NCBI GenBank assembly: GCA_956465555.1
Contig: OY101121.1
Span: 396,722-460,721, forward strand
Direction: 5' to 3'
Length of the DNA stretch: 64,000 bases
Origin: Nitzschia sp. pyKryTriq1
Lineage: Eukaryota; Bacillariophyta; Bacillariophyceae; Bacillariales; Bacillariaceae
Shown here: piece by piece, positions 39,448 through 48,926 of the stretch
How positions within the stretch are numbered: the stretch's first letter is position 1
Layout of the letters: each line of letters opens with the position of its first letter
Notes under the pieces: generated by a model
Database searches by the model: none
Told to the model about the DNA's origin: nothing
The model's input: the letters and a program-made list of their open reading frames with translations, nothing else
Made by a program: the position numbers and the translations under genes

Positions 39448-39906
39448 GCTTCATACGCTTATCCAAGTTTTTGCCTTTACCACGCGCAACCGCGCATTTT
39501 CACGCTAATCCAAGTTCAAAAATCGCTCTTCCAAGTTATTCTGTCCGTCTGTCACCCAAACGGAACGCAGAGAACGCCAAAAATGACCCTCCTTAATTGA
39601 TTTTTATCAACAACACTCGCGCACCTCAAGCATACAAGCTGCCCCAATGAAAACAACTCATTTCTCAATGTTCGCCAAATATTCCAGATGTGTTATGTAA
39701 ACACATGCACCAGACCGTCCAGTTTAATTGTATTTTATTCAGGATCATAGAATATATATAAAGTCACGCCCTTCTCTCGCCGATGGCGATTTCTCGCCAT
39801 TTTTTGTTGTGTCGGTCGCAAAATACCACAACAAGCATCATCTTTCTCGCCGCCTACGACCATTACTCCTTCGCCCCACCCAAATCTACTCTTTCGCCCT
39901 CTTGTC

Positions 39907-40882
39907 GTCGTCTTTTTAGACTACCGACGATTCCTGCCCTACTGCTGCCCTCTACCCTACGACTCCTTCGCCTCTCGTCGCCGTCTTTTTAGACTACCGA
40001 CGATCTACTTTTTTATTTTACCGACGACTCCTTCGCCCTGCCGCTGCCCACTACCCCACGACTCCTTCGCCTCTCGTCACCGTCTTTTTAGACTACCGAC
40101 GATCTACTTTTTTATTTTACCGACGACTACTCCTTCGCCCTGCCGCTGCCCACTACCCTACGACTCCTTCGCCTCTCGTCACCGTCTTTTTAGACTACCG
40201 ACGATTTACTTTTTTATTTGACCGACGACTCCTCCTTCGCCCTGCCGCTGCCCACTACCCCACGACTCCTTCGCCTCTCGTCACCGTCTTTTTAGACTAC
40301 CGACGATTTACTTTTTTATTTGACCGACGACTCCTCCTTCGCCCTGCCGCTGCCCACTACCCCACGACTCCTTCGCCTCTCGTCGCCGTCTTTTTAGACT
40401 ACCGACGATCTACTTTTTTATTTGACCGACGACTCCTTCGCCCTCCCGCTGCCCACTACCCCACGACTCCTTCGCCTCTCGTCACCGTCTTTTTAGACTA
40501 CCGACGATCTACTTTTTTATTTGACCGACGACTACTCCTTCGCCCTCCCGCTGCCCACTACCCCACGACTCCTTCGCCTCTCGTCGCCGTCTTTTTAGAC
40601 TACCGACGATCTACTTTTTTATTTGACCGACGACTCCTCCTTCGCCCTGCCGCTGCCCACTACCCCACGACTCCTTCGCCTCTCGTCGCCGTCTTTTTAG
40701 ACTACCGACGATCTACTTTTTTATTTGACTGACGACTCCTCCTTCGCCCTGCCGCTGCCCACTACCCCACGACTCCTTCGCCTCTCGTCGCCGTCTTTTT
40801 AGACTACCGACGATCTACTTTTTTATTTTACCGACGACTCCTTCGCCCTCCCGCTGCCCACTACCCCACGACTCCTTCGCCT
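39907..40882. repeat. Tandem array of ~102-bp units (right element)
   Basis: About nine to ten units, each ending CGTCTTTTTAGACTACCGACGAT on this strand, with variants in CTACTCC/CTCC spacing and CCG/CCC. The left element has about five, so copy number has changed between otherwise near-identical elements. Confidence 0.85.
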
Positions 40883-40959
40883 GCCTCGACGACCACGAGT
40901 CCATCACGGGACAACATGAATTGGCGGTGACAAGCCTGCCACCTGATTTTTCAATTAGG

Positions 40960-41307
40960 ATGGAGGGATTGATCGAGACTACAATCCCAGCCGTCAAAAG
41001 GATGACGGCAATCAAGCAGGAGGTCGAGGTTCCCACTGTTGATGTTCAGGCTGGAGTGGCTGCAACACCACCCAACGCTGCTGTTGATGGTGTTGAAGCG
41101 ATTTACCCAAGCAATGCAGCACTAGTTTGGCATCCACCTATTACACGACGTGGTGGCGGAATCCCACGAGTGCAGTTCGACGCTTTGCCGTTGACTTTTG
41201 GAAGGCAAGAGTCGAGCGATGAGGACGAAACTGCAAGCATGGATACATGTGACAAGGAGAATGGGAGTGTCATCACCGTCTATGAAGAGTGGGAGATGAG
41301 GAAATAG
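40960..41307 (+). CDS. ORF inside right mobile element with shared C-terminus
   Basis: 115 residues from the ATG at 40960. The first half (MEGLIETTIPAVKRMTAIKQEVEVPTVDVQ...ALVWHPP) is unique to this copy. The second half, from PITRRGGGIPRVQF to EEWEMRK, is shared with the left element's ORF. The unique part has protein-like composition and may be a captured host fragment or an ancestral segment lost from the left copy. The frame is open upstream to the end of the tandem array. Expression is unknown. Confidence 0.4.
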   Translation: MEGLIETTIPAVKRMTAIKQEVEVPTVDVQAGVAATPPNAAVDGVEAIYPSNAALVWHPPITRRGGGIPRVQFDALPLTFGRQESSDEDETASMDTCDKENGSVITVYEEWEMRK

Positions 41308-41582
41308 AAAAAAGTTGGCCGCTTGATGATCGAAAAACTCAAAGTTTCGGTGCATTTGGGGGGGGGTAAGAGCCATTTTCCAAGGCACAAATCGATGGAG
41401 TGTGTGGGTCAAGTGAGTCAATTTTGGTTGTTACGGGGGGTGCGGATGACGGACGGTAATGATGACGTCTGAATGACGGACGTCATCCTATTATGTCTTT
41501 TCGTGTCTTGAGTCAATATTTTAGTTAAGTAAAATTAGAACTTGGATGACCGTAAATCTGACCTTGGATATACCATGGGTGC

Positions 41583-41591
41583 ATCTTCTTG
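41583..41591. repeat. Target-site duplication, right side of right mobile element
   Basis: ATCTTCTTG, an exact copy of 39439-39447, begins immediately after the element end at 41582. Confidence 0.85.
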
Positions 41592-42036
41592 CGCCGCCGG
41601 CCGGCCGGCCTGAAGATGATGATGATGATTCATCCGACTGATACGTCAGTGTGACCTACATACTGTACAGTCTGTACGGTACCGGTAGCCGAAACCACCC
41701 AATCAGACGACTTTTGACTCGCAAATGCTATGTACAGAGCTGTAGGTTTTTTTATTTCATCCCACATGGTTGGCCGGCGTGACACCCGATTGTGGCTCAT
41801 CGAGCCACAAGCAGAACCAGCAACCAGCACGCCGACCATGGCGGCGGCGGCGCGAGAGACTTTCAAAACTTGAACTTATAGTAATGGTCATCATACGGTA
41901 GTACTACTGCACCGGTAATAATTGTCGCGTCCGTCAGAAGCATTGTAAAATACTACTCGACTTCGTAATACACTGAATTCGTCCATCCTTTGCACCAGCA
42001 TCATCACAAACTGCATCGATCCATAGAGTGTAAAAG
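41592..42036. other. Intergenic
   Basis: No gene is supported. It starts with a GCCGGCCGGCCGGCC run followed by (GAT)n, and has a TACCGGTA motif near 41680. Confidence 0.4.
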
Positions 42037-43969
42037 ATGAGCAATACTACTACTTATTCTTGGTGGGAGAGGTTCAGTGGATGGCTCCTCGTCAAGATGG
42101 GAGGACCGTCCCTATTGACAAATCTTCCATCGTACTCCTCTTTACTGCTACGATTTCAAGATGATATGACGACCAAAGAGGATCGCATTGAAGCCTGTTT
42201 GTCTCGAAATCCAGTCAATCTGTGGGAACTCCGGGAACTGGCCTTGTCGAAAGGAGGCCTCATGACACGTGAGTAGTGGATGCTTGGTTGCTTGCTTGCG
42301 TCCTTGATTGTTCAATATCTTTTGGCGAACTTTCCAACTCACTCACTCACTCTTACTTTGGATTTTGTTTGCCGACTTGCTCTGTATGTGAACAGCTCGA
42401 TTGCGACAAAAAGCGTGGCCCCTCCTGGTAGGATTACACAGTATTACTAGTAGTTCGAGCGAAGGGACGGACCGCACCGATGAAAACAACCAGGGGAACG
42501 CTAGTACTAGCAGCAGCAGCAGCACAAGTAATAATACGGGGAGAAATCGAGCGACGATGACATTGTCCGACAGCACCAACATTTCCAACAATAGCAGCAG
42601 CAACAACAACAAATTCCAGGAAGAAAAGAAAATGGAAACCTGGTACGAAGCCAGTCTAGATTTGATCAAACGGGACGTGGGTCGAAGTGTCGTCTTTCGA
42701 TACAAAGAGAAGACGCCGATTCCCACCTATGCCACCGAGCGATTAGGGCAGGCGTTGGAAGATACCATCCGATCCTCTTCCTCCGCGACGGCATCATCGG
42801 GAGTGCGATCATCTTCCAAGCAACAACAAGCGCTGTTGCCGCCTCGAAGTAGTAGTGGCGGCACGGACGGACTGTCCAAGACACAACCTCCACAAGAACA
42901 ACAATCACAGCAACACTACCATTATTATCAAGGATTGCACGATGTGGCCGGTGTCGTCTTGCATCAACTGGATTATCAAGCGGATCTTGGAACATCCATA
43001 CTGCAACGGCTGGCTCAGTCTCATTGGAGAGATTCCCTCCGAGAATCCTTTGGATCCATTACGTGGATCCTCAATCATCTGTTTTTACCATTGGTGGAAC
43101 AAGTCGAACCCTTTGTACACTATCAATTACAGGTGGCCCAAATGGAAATGTCCAATTTAATATTACCGTGGATGATCACATGGTTCACTCACGATATCTT
43201 TGAAGCCGAAACGGCGGGACGACTGGTGGATGCCTTGATGGTCAGTCACCCCTTGATGCCGCTCTATTTGAGTGTCGCCCTTTTGACCCATCCCCGGTGC
43301 AAAACAGAAGTGCTGCAAGCGGACCCCAATGATCCCGCCTCTCTCTTTGTCACTCTCAAACAACTTCCCAAGTATATTTGCTCTGATGACAAAGCTGATG
43401 ACAGTCGACGAGTGACAGTCCAAGAACTACTCGATGACGCGCTCACTATATTGTAAGTACAGGCAGTATTAATATGGGACAAGCAAGAGCCAGAGCTTGC
43501 TTGGACGCAGCCGTGCTGTACTACCTGTGTCACCTCGTACAGGTACTGAACTATTCTCACAACATGTATTATTTCTGCTGCTACTGCTACTGCTACTGCT
43601 AGACACAAATTCCCACCCCGCTCCTTGCTCGATTTGATTGATCCTCAAGTCTCCCCCCGAGCGAGTGTTCTTCAACGTGCCAATTCGATTAGTATGTTCC
43701 AAGCCGCACGATCATGGAATTTGGCATCTTTTAGCTCCACGGCGAAGAATGACGATGGCAATGGTGATTACTACTCTTCGGATTTACTTCTCTTAGGCCC
43801 CTCGACATCCCATACCTATCTCCGTGCGAAGTTGGCCACTGGTGTCCCTCTATTAATGACCACTGTCGGCCCTCGATGGACCTTGGTGCGTCGAAGAATA
43901 CGACGAAGTCGTCAACAACAAGAAAAGCGAAAGACAAAAGGGACGTCGTCGACCTTGACCGCGGAATGA
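42037..43969 (+). CDS. TBC-domain Rab GTPase-activating protein, TBC1D20-like
   Basis: Three exons, 42037-42268, 42396-43452 and 43603-43969, join in frame to about 551 residues. Introns are 127 and 150 bp with GTGAGT and GTAAGT donors. The first join gives GGLMTPRLRQKAWPLLVGL, a typical TBC start. The arginine finger IKRDVGR (I-x-x-D-x-x-R, near residue 167) and the glutamine finger YYQGLHDVAGVVL are both present. The latter sequence is typical of the TBC1D20/Gyp8 branch, which acts on Rab1/Rab18-type GTPases at the ER-Golgi. Long Ser/Asn- and Gln-rich inserts lie after the first and second motifs. The C-terminus is basic with a weak hydrophobic segment, not a clear membrane anchor. Confidence 0.87.
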
Positions 43970-44791
43970 ATGCACGCATGAATCCATCCATGGGATCAAC
44001 AATAAATCAGTGATGGAAGCGAAGAATAGTCTACTAGTCTAGTATTTGTTTGGGAGATAAAGTATTTTGTACACGCCGCCTCGATGTAGTGCTGTAGTTA
44101 GTCCAACGAAAGTTTGACTTGTCCGACTAATGTTAGACTAAATGGATACTACCTGTAGAGTGTAGTAGAGTATCAACAAACAAGAGTACTTACTACTTAG
44201 TCTCGACCGGTAGTACAGTAGTAGAGAGTAGATCTACCGAGCGAGAAAGAACGATTGTTAGAACACAGTACCTGGTACTACTGTACCGGTACAGTAGAAT
44301 AATCCATCATCTACCGGTACCAATGCTGCGCTGTGAAGGCGCAGCCGGCGTGTACAGGAGCCCTTCAAACAAGTTCAAATATGCCCCGCGCTCCTTTTCT
44401 GGGCCGCGCGGGGCACAAGCACGGACGGATTATTCGTCTACTGTACGACGAGTATTCGTATGCATCCCGGTACAAAAAAAAGTACGATGAGGCCCCAACA
44501 CGCACGAGGAGAGGCCCTATCGCATGATGATGGAGAAAAGAGATGAGGCGGCTGTTCTCTTGAAAATCGCTCTCCCACTACTGTACCGTACCATGCATGC
44601 ACGGACAACAATAAATGCGAAAGCTGTAATGTAATCATCGTCACTCGGTTCATTGTCTACTTGTACCACCGGTACAGTACCCGTTTTCCCATCCACACCA
44701 CCATCTGAACACTCCTGGTAGACTGTACTGCGACTGATTCATTCAGATTGAGCATTCGCTCTCATTCCATCGAGCTTTTCAAAATTCAAAA
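43970..44791. other. Intergenic
   Basis: No gene is supported. It contains TACTAGT-type stretches near 44025-44240, TACCGGTA motifs at about 44284 and 44313, and a GC-rich patch near 44380-44420. Confidence 0.4.
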
Positions 44792-46024
44792 ATGATCGCC
44801 ATGTCAACGAGTACAAGAGCTACTAGCAGCCATCTTGCATCCCAGCAGAAGCCTCTCATTGTGTTGTCACTCTGTGCGATATCCTGCATCATCATGGGAA
44901 GCTCCATGCTCTCATCCCTTCGATCGGAAATGAGTATTTACAACACGCAAGATCCACCCATTCCCTTGCACCCGCAGGCCTCGTACATTCACAGATCGCC
45001 CCGCATGACGGCGTCCCGGATCGCCCAGTTGCGCGGTCCTCAGGGCCCCAAGTACACAGTCTTGGTGACGGGCGCGGCGGGATTTGTCGGTATGCATACA
45101 TCTCTGGAACTCAAGCGCTTGGGAATGACGCCCATTGGCTACGACATTGTCAACAATTACTATTCGACGGAGTTGAAACAAAAACGGATTGATGAACTTG
45201 CCAAGGAAAAAATCACCTTTGTCAAGGGAGATGTTTGTGACAGCGACAAGTTGAAGGAAACGATTCGAAAACACAAAATCACCCGCGTGATTCATCTCGC
45301 CGCTCAAGCCGGTGTTCGATACAGTCTGGATCATCCCCTGGAATATACTCGAAATAATGTGGACTGCACCGTCTACTTGCTGGAAGTTCTCAACGAACTC
45401 AATTTGAAAGACACCTTTGTGTACGCGTCTTCCTCTTCCGTGTATGGAAATAATGTGAAAGTTCCCTTTCAAGAAACAGACCTGGTGGCGGACCCCGCCA
45501 GTCTCTACGCCGCCACGAAACGAAGCAACGAACTCATCGCTCATACCTACTGGAATTTGTACAATATTTCCAGTATCGGACTCCGCTTTTTTACCGTCTA
45601 TGGGCCGTATGGTCGTCCCGACATGGCACCCTGGATTTTCACGGACAAAATTTCCAACAATGAGACCATTCGTGTCTTTAATCATGGCAACAGTCAACGC
45701 GACTTTACCTATGTGGACGATATTGTCCAAGGAGTCGTCAATTCGTTGTTGGTTCATACGGGACAACCCGAATTGGTCAATCTCGGCAATGGTCGACCGA
45801 TCCTCTTGGCTGATTTCGTGCGGATAGTGGAAGAACGAGTAGGTCAAAAGGCGCAAATTCAATCGGTGGGGATGCAAAAGGGAGATGTACCCGTCACATA
45901 TGCGGACATTTCCAAGGCACGAAGGCTCTTGGGATATGACCCCACGACACCCATCGAAGAAGGAATTACCAACTTTGTCCAGTGGTTTCGAACATTTGAT
46001 GCCTCTCAATATCGAATGCAATAG
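44792..46024 (+). CDS. UDP-glucuronate 4-epimerase, type II membrane form
   Basis: A single exon of 410 residues with an ATG start. A single hydrophobic anchor lies at about residues 21-45 (PLIVLSLCAISCIIMGSSML), followed by a luminal linker, so the catalytic part probably faces the Golgi lumen. The SDR domain has the NAD-binding TGAAGFVGMH, IHLAAQAGVRYSL, YASSSSVYG (Ser of the triad) and the active-site YAATKRSNE (Tyr-x3-Lys). RFFTVYGPYGRPDMA with DFTYVDDI are typical of plant and algal UDP-GlcA 4-epimerases. The enzyme interconverts UDP-glucuronate and UDP-galacturonate for acidic polysaccharides. UDP-glucose 4-epimerase is less likely because of the membrane anchor and the RPDMA block. Confidence 0.9.
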   Translation: MIAMSTSTRATSSHLASQQKPLIVLSLCAISCIIMGSSMLSSLRSEMSIYNTQDPPIPLHPQASYIHRSPRMTASRIAQLRGPQGPKYTVLVTGAAGFVGMHTSLELKRLGMTPIGYDIVNNYYSTELKQKRIDELAKEKITFVKGDVCDSDKLKETIRKHKITRVIHLAAQAGVRYSLDHPLEYTRNNVDCTVYLLEVLNELNLKDTFVYASSSSVYGNNVKVPFQETDLVADPASLYAATKRSNELIAHTYWNLYNISSIGLRFFTVYGPYGRPDMAPWIFTDKISNNETIRVFNHGNSQRDFTYVDDIVQGVVNSLLVHTGQPELVNLGNGRPILLADFVRIVEERVGQKAQIQSVGMQKGDVPVTYADISKARRLLGYDPTTPIEEGITNFVQWFRTFDASQYRMQ

Positions 46025-46320
46025 TATTAGTACGTACCCGTACGTAGTAGTAGACTAGAGTATCATTATCATCATCATCATCATCATAGTACACATTGTT
46101 ATGGTGTACTCACAAATTTTGGACGTGCTGTAGGCGTATCTACGAACAGTAGTACGAAGGACACAAACAACTAAGCGATAAACACCTCAACTTTTAGTCG
46201 TAGTAAAGGATGTACAGTCAGTAGGAGTACTGTACAATAGCATGATGTTGTCGCTTGTCTTGTTGGTCTTGCACGAAAGGACGAATACTACAGTAGTCCA
46301 TAAAGCAGCGAAAAAGTGCG
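46025..46320. other. Intergenic with (CAT)n run
   Basis: A short ATCATC microsatellite follows the epimerase stop near 46060-46086. No gene is seen. Confidence 0.4.
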
Positions 46321-46563
46321 ATGTCTGTTGGACCAAGTGTGACCCTGACTACCATTAGTCCAGTTAGTCCGAACATCGGCCGACGAACCTACGCTGACGT
46401 CGTCAAGAACGTCAACGGAGATTCTAGATCGCCCAATCAGATCATGGGACTGTTCTCTGGGAAAGGCAAGAATGCAACGAGAGGCTACAGAAAGGACGCC
46501 TCGTCTACGCGTAGTAAACATGTGCAAGAGAGGAGAATCCTCTCAACGATCAGCGATCGTTGA
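46321..46563 (+). CDS. Small ORF, possible mobile-element fragment
   Basis: An 80-residue ATG-initiated ORF containing RRTYADVVKNVNGD, of a type often seen near the start of mobile-element gag-like proteins. A weakly related TYADVVK reading occurs in inverse orientation near 46625-46665. A further protein-like open frame lies at 46816-47010. No domain is assignable. It may be remnants of one element. Confidence 0.2.
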   Translation: MSVGPSVTLTTISPVSPNIGRRTYADVVKNVNGDSRSPNQIMGLFSGKGKNATRGYRKDASSTRSKHVQERRILSTISDR

Positions 46564-46573
46564 TATGATCTCA

Positions 46574-46678
46574 CTCTTTTCACTAAACGACCTAAACAAT
46601 CATTACGTATTGAGCTTAGCAGTATAATGATTGTTTTAACAACATCAGCATACGTGCTCCAACGTTTAGTGAAAAGAG
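46574..46678. repeat. Imperfect inverted repeat
   Basis: CTCTTTTCACTAAACG (46574-46589) pairs with CGTTTAGTGAAAAGAG (46663-46678) over 16 bases. Inside, AAACAATCATTA (46594-46605) pairs with TAATGATTGTTT (46625-46636). The right arm has an extra ~22 bases. It resembles a small MITE or hairpin remnant. Confidence 0.6.
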
Positions 46679-47901
46679 CAAGGGCCGCCGATGTGCTGCA
46701 GACGGACGGAAACAACGCCTCTACAAGTCCAAAGACGAGAGGAGCTCCCCAACGACGATCATAGTAGGGCAACACTCTACAAGTTGGCAGATAATGTCTC
46801 GACCTCAAAGTATTTATGCCCCTTAGAATAATAAAGAGATTACTCGAGGACGAGACATCATTGGACACAATGTGGAATCCAGCGTTTAGAGATGACATGA
46901 ACATGTTCATCATCGTGATAATACAACGACAACAAAATGTGACAAGACCCGAAAAAGAGACGGACGAGGGACAGAGATGCCTAAAAAAGGGGGCGAGTAC
47001 TCCCCCTTAAGGTCTGCAGTACTGGTATGATACAGTACGTACTCTAATAATTGTGTACCAGCGGCAGGTGCGTGTACCGTCCTAATGACGGTACGGTACC
47101 AGGTACTGGAGAATCTTCGATAGAACATTGCATATTACGTGCGCGCCAGCACGTCTCAACGGACAAAGATTCGCTAACAATGACCAAATACTATGGAGAT
47201 TATCATGTGCATTTTGGTGGGACTTTTGAAAAATATAAGCCTCCGACAAGCTTCCACGATCATGTCTACGGTACTTGCTGTTGGTACTTGTAGGTGGCTA
47301 CCGGTAGAGTGGGTCCAGCATCGTCGGTCGTTAGTTGTTGTTGCTCTCTTGGAAGCGGATCATCGTGCAACTGCAACCAATTTGAAATAACAATCTGACA
47401 ACCCCGGACTGGGATGTCGGCGTTTCGCCAACACACAAGTACGTACCTGTGTAATCGAGGGGGTTGCGTTAGCTTTCCGTCCCTTCTTGTACCGGTACGC
47501 ATTCCGCGGGCAACTAAAAACGCGACCGCGGCTGTTCGGTGCATTTAGAATACTGTACGAGTACAGTACTGGTACCGGTACTCGTAAGGTCCTTACCAGT
47601 ACCTGGTAACGGTATCGACATGTAAAATATTCGGTTGAAATGTCGTCTAAAAAGACGAAGCATGAGTACTAGACTACCTCACTCGTAGATCTCTTTCTAC
47701 TAATACTACTCTCTAGTAGAGTGGGAAAAGGAAGCTGTTGTACCAGGAATACTTGTACTGTCCTCGTAGCTACCGGCATAGTTGTATTGCGGTACTATTT
47801 TTTAAGTAATGGTAGCTGTTGCTAACCATCCCCGATGATTATTTCCTTCTGCTGCAGCAATGCTAAGTCCTATAGTAGAGAGAAGCAGCTGGTGGAAATG
47901 A
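46679..47901. other. Intergenic
   Basis: Apart from the protein-like frame at 46816-47010, no gene is supported. Dense TACCGGTA/GTAC motifs occur at 47075-47110, 47490-47610 and 47755-47780. A CTCTCTAGTAGAG palindrome lies near 47711. Confidence 0.4.
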
Positions 47902-48926
47902 CTACCTCCAAAGTCGTGGATCTCCCCCTCCTGCGGGCCCTCCTCGCATTTGACGTTCCGCCGCCATTTGCTGTAGTAGCAGTGGATTCATTTCACCTGT
48001 TCCACCAGACATCCCAGGATAGGCCATCATATTAGGATGACCTTGGCCGAAAAAGCCCATTCCACCACCGTACTGAGGTTGAAATCCCGCTGTAAACTGT
48101 CTTTCCGCCGCGAGAGCGGCAAAAAGTTGTTGTTGCTGCTGCTGTTGCTGAAATTGTTGTTGCTGCATCATACTTGCAGCAGCAAGGAAATTAGAGTTTG
48201 ATGTGCCATTGTTAGCGGCAAATAACTCCATGTCCGACAAGTGCTGGAACTTCGGTCGTTTGTTCGGGGGCACTCCTCCACCGGGCATAACACCCATTGG
48301 CAGAGCCATCCCCCCATTGCGCTTCACAGACATAAGTTCTTGCATAACACCACCAGATCCATGTGCTCTTCCGTCTCCATCTGTTTCCTTGCGAGGCTTA
48401 CCTCGAAGGGCATGGCTGACTTTATCGCGAGCGACACTGTCGTTTACCTGGACCCACGCTTCCTCGTTATCCACCTTTTTGAGGAATCGGCCGGGTTGCT
48501 TGTTTGCTCCGCTGGGAGACTTGATAAACTGAACGATCTCCTCGGCAATTTCGGTCTTCTCGTGGCGACGAGCATTCGAGTAGCGCGCCTTGTAAAGGTC
48601 GACAATCTTATGCAAGCGAATGTTTCCGGCGTGGCCTTGATAAGGTTTGCCACGGCCAAAGAGCACCTGAAGGGCGGTTCAAGGAATGAATGTAATGAGA
48701 AAATGACAACAAAAAATAACAACATCACATGAACGAAATGATCAAAACTTACGTCGACCACAGATGGCTGTGAAATTCTTGGGAGATTTGCATCTGGGTC
48801 GGTTTTCTCCTTCTTGCCGGAGGTTTCGGCGGATGCCTCCTTTTTGTCATCCTTATCCTCTTTCTTTTCGGTGGGAGGCGAAGACTCCTTGGGCTCAGTA
48901 GATGATTCTTCTTCGTCTTTCTTCAT
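47902..48926 (-). CDS. DUF6824 protein with Gln-rich C-terminus
   Basis: Two exons, 48926-48753 and 48666-47902, give about 312 residues; the 86-bp intron has a GTAAGT donor and a TCAG acceptor. The start is the ATG at 48926. Residues 1-55 are highly charged (Glu/Lys/Ser). The join creates QPSVVDVLFGRGKPYQGHAGNIRLH, the start of DUF6824 (about 56-145). The rest of the domain shows YKARYSNARRHEKTEIAEEIVQFIK, PGRFLKK and VARDKVSHALR. The tail is Met/Gly/Gln-rich with a run of eight Gln, like transcriptional activation regions. A nuclear regulatory role is inferred from the architecture; the biochemical activity of DUF6824 is not known. This is the second DUF6824 gene in the window. Confidence 0.85.

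Larger units (their letters stand above)
39448..41582 (+). mobile_element. Non-autonomous Mutator-like element, right copy (2135 bp)
   Basis: This is the same family as 2635-4322, in inverted orientation, flanked by its own perfect 9-bp duplication (ATCTTCTTG at 39439-39447 and 41583-41591). Shared end blocks are 39448-39906 and 41136-41582. They have the same lengths as in the other copy, 459 and 447 bp. Between them lie an expanded ~102-bp tandem array (about 39907-40882) and about 250 bp unique to this copy (40883-41135). The end blocks look near-identical between copies, implying recent movement. It inserted about 180 bp upstream of the aminoacylase start codon and so lies in that gene's promoter side. 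No transposase is present. Confidence 0.87.

Noticed and set aside
2635-41582. The two inverted element copies as terminal repeats of one giant 39-kb element
   Set aside because: Each copy has its own distinct 9-bp target duplication, so they are independent insertions. The genes between them are ordinary host genes.
44912-46021. 369-codon open frame on the minus strand
   Set aside because: Antisense shadow of the UDP-glucuronate 4-epimerase, whose plus-strand motifs are unambiguous.
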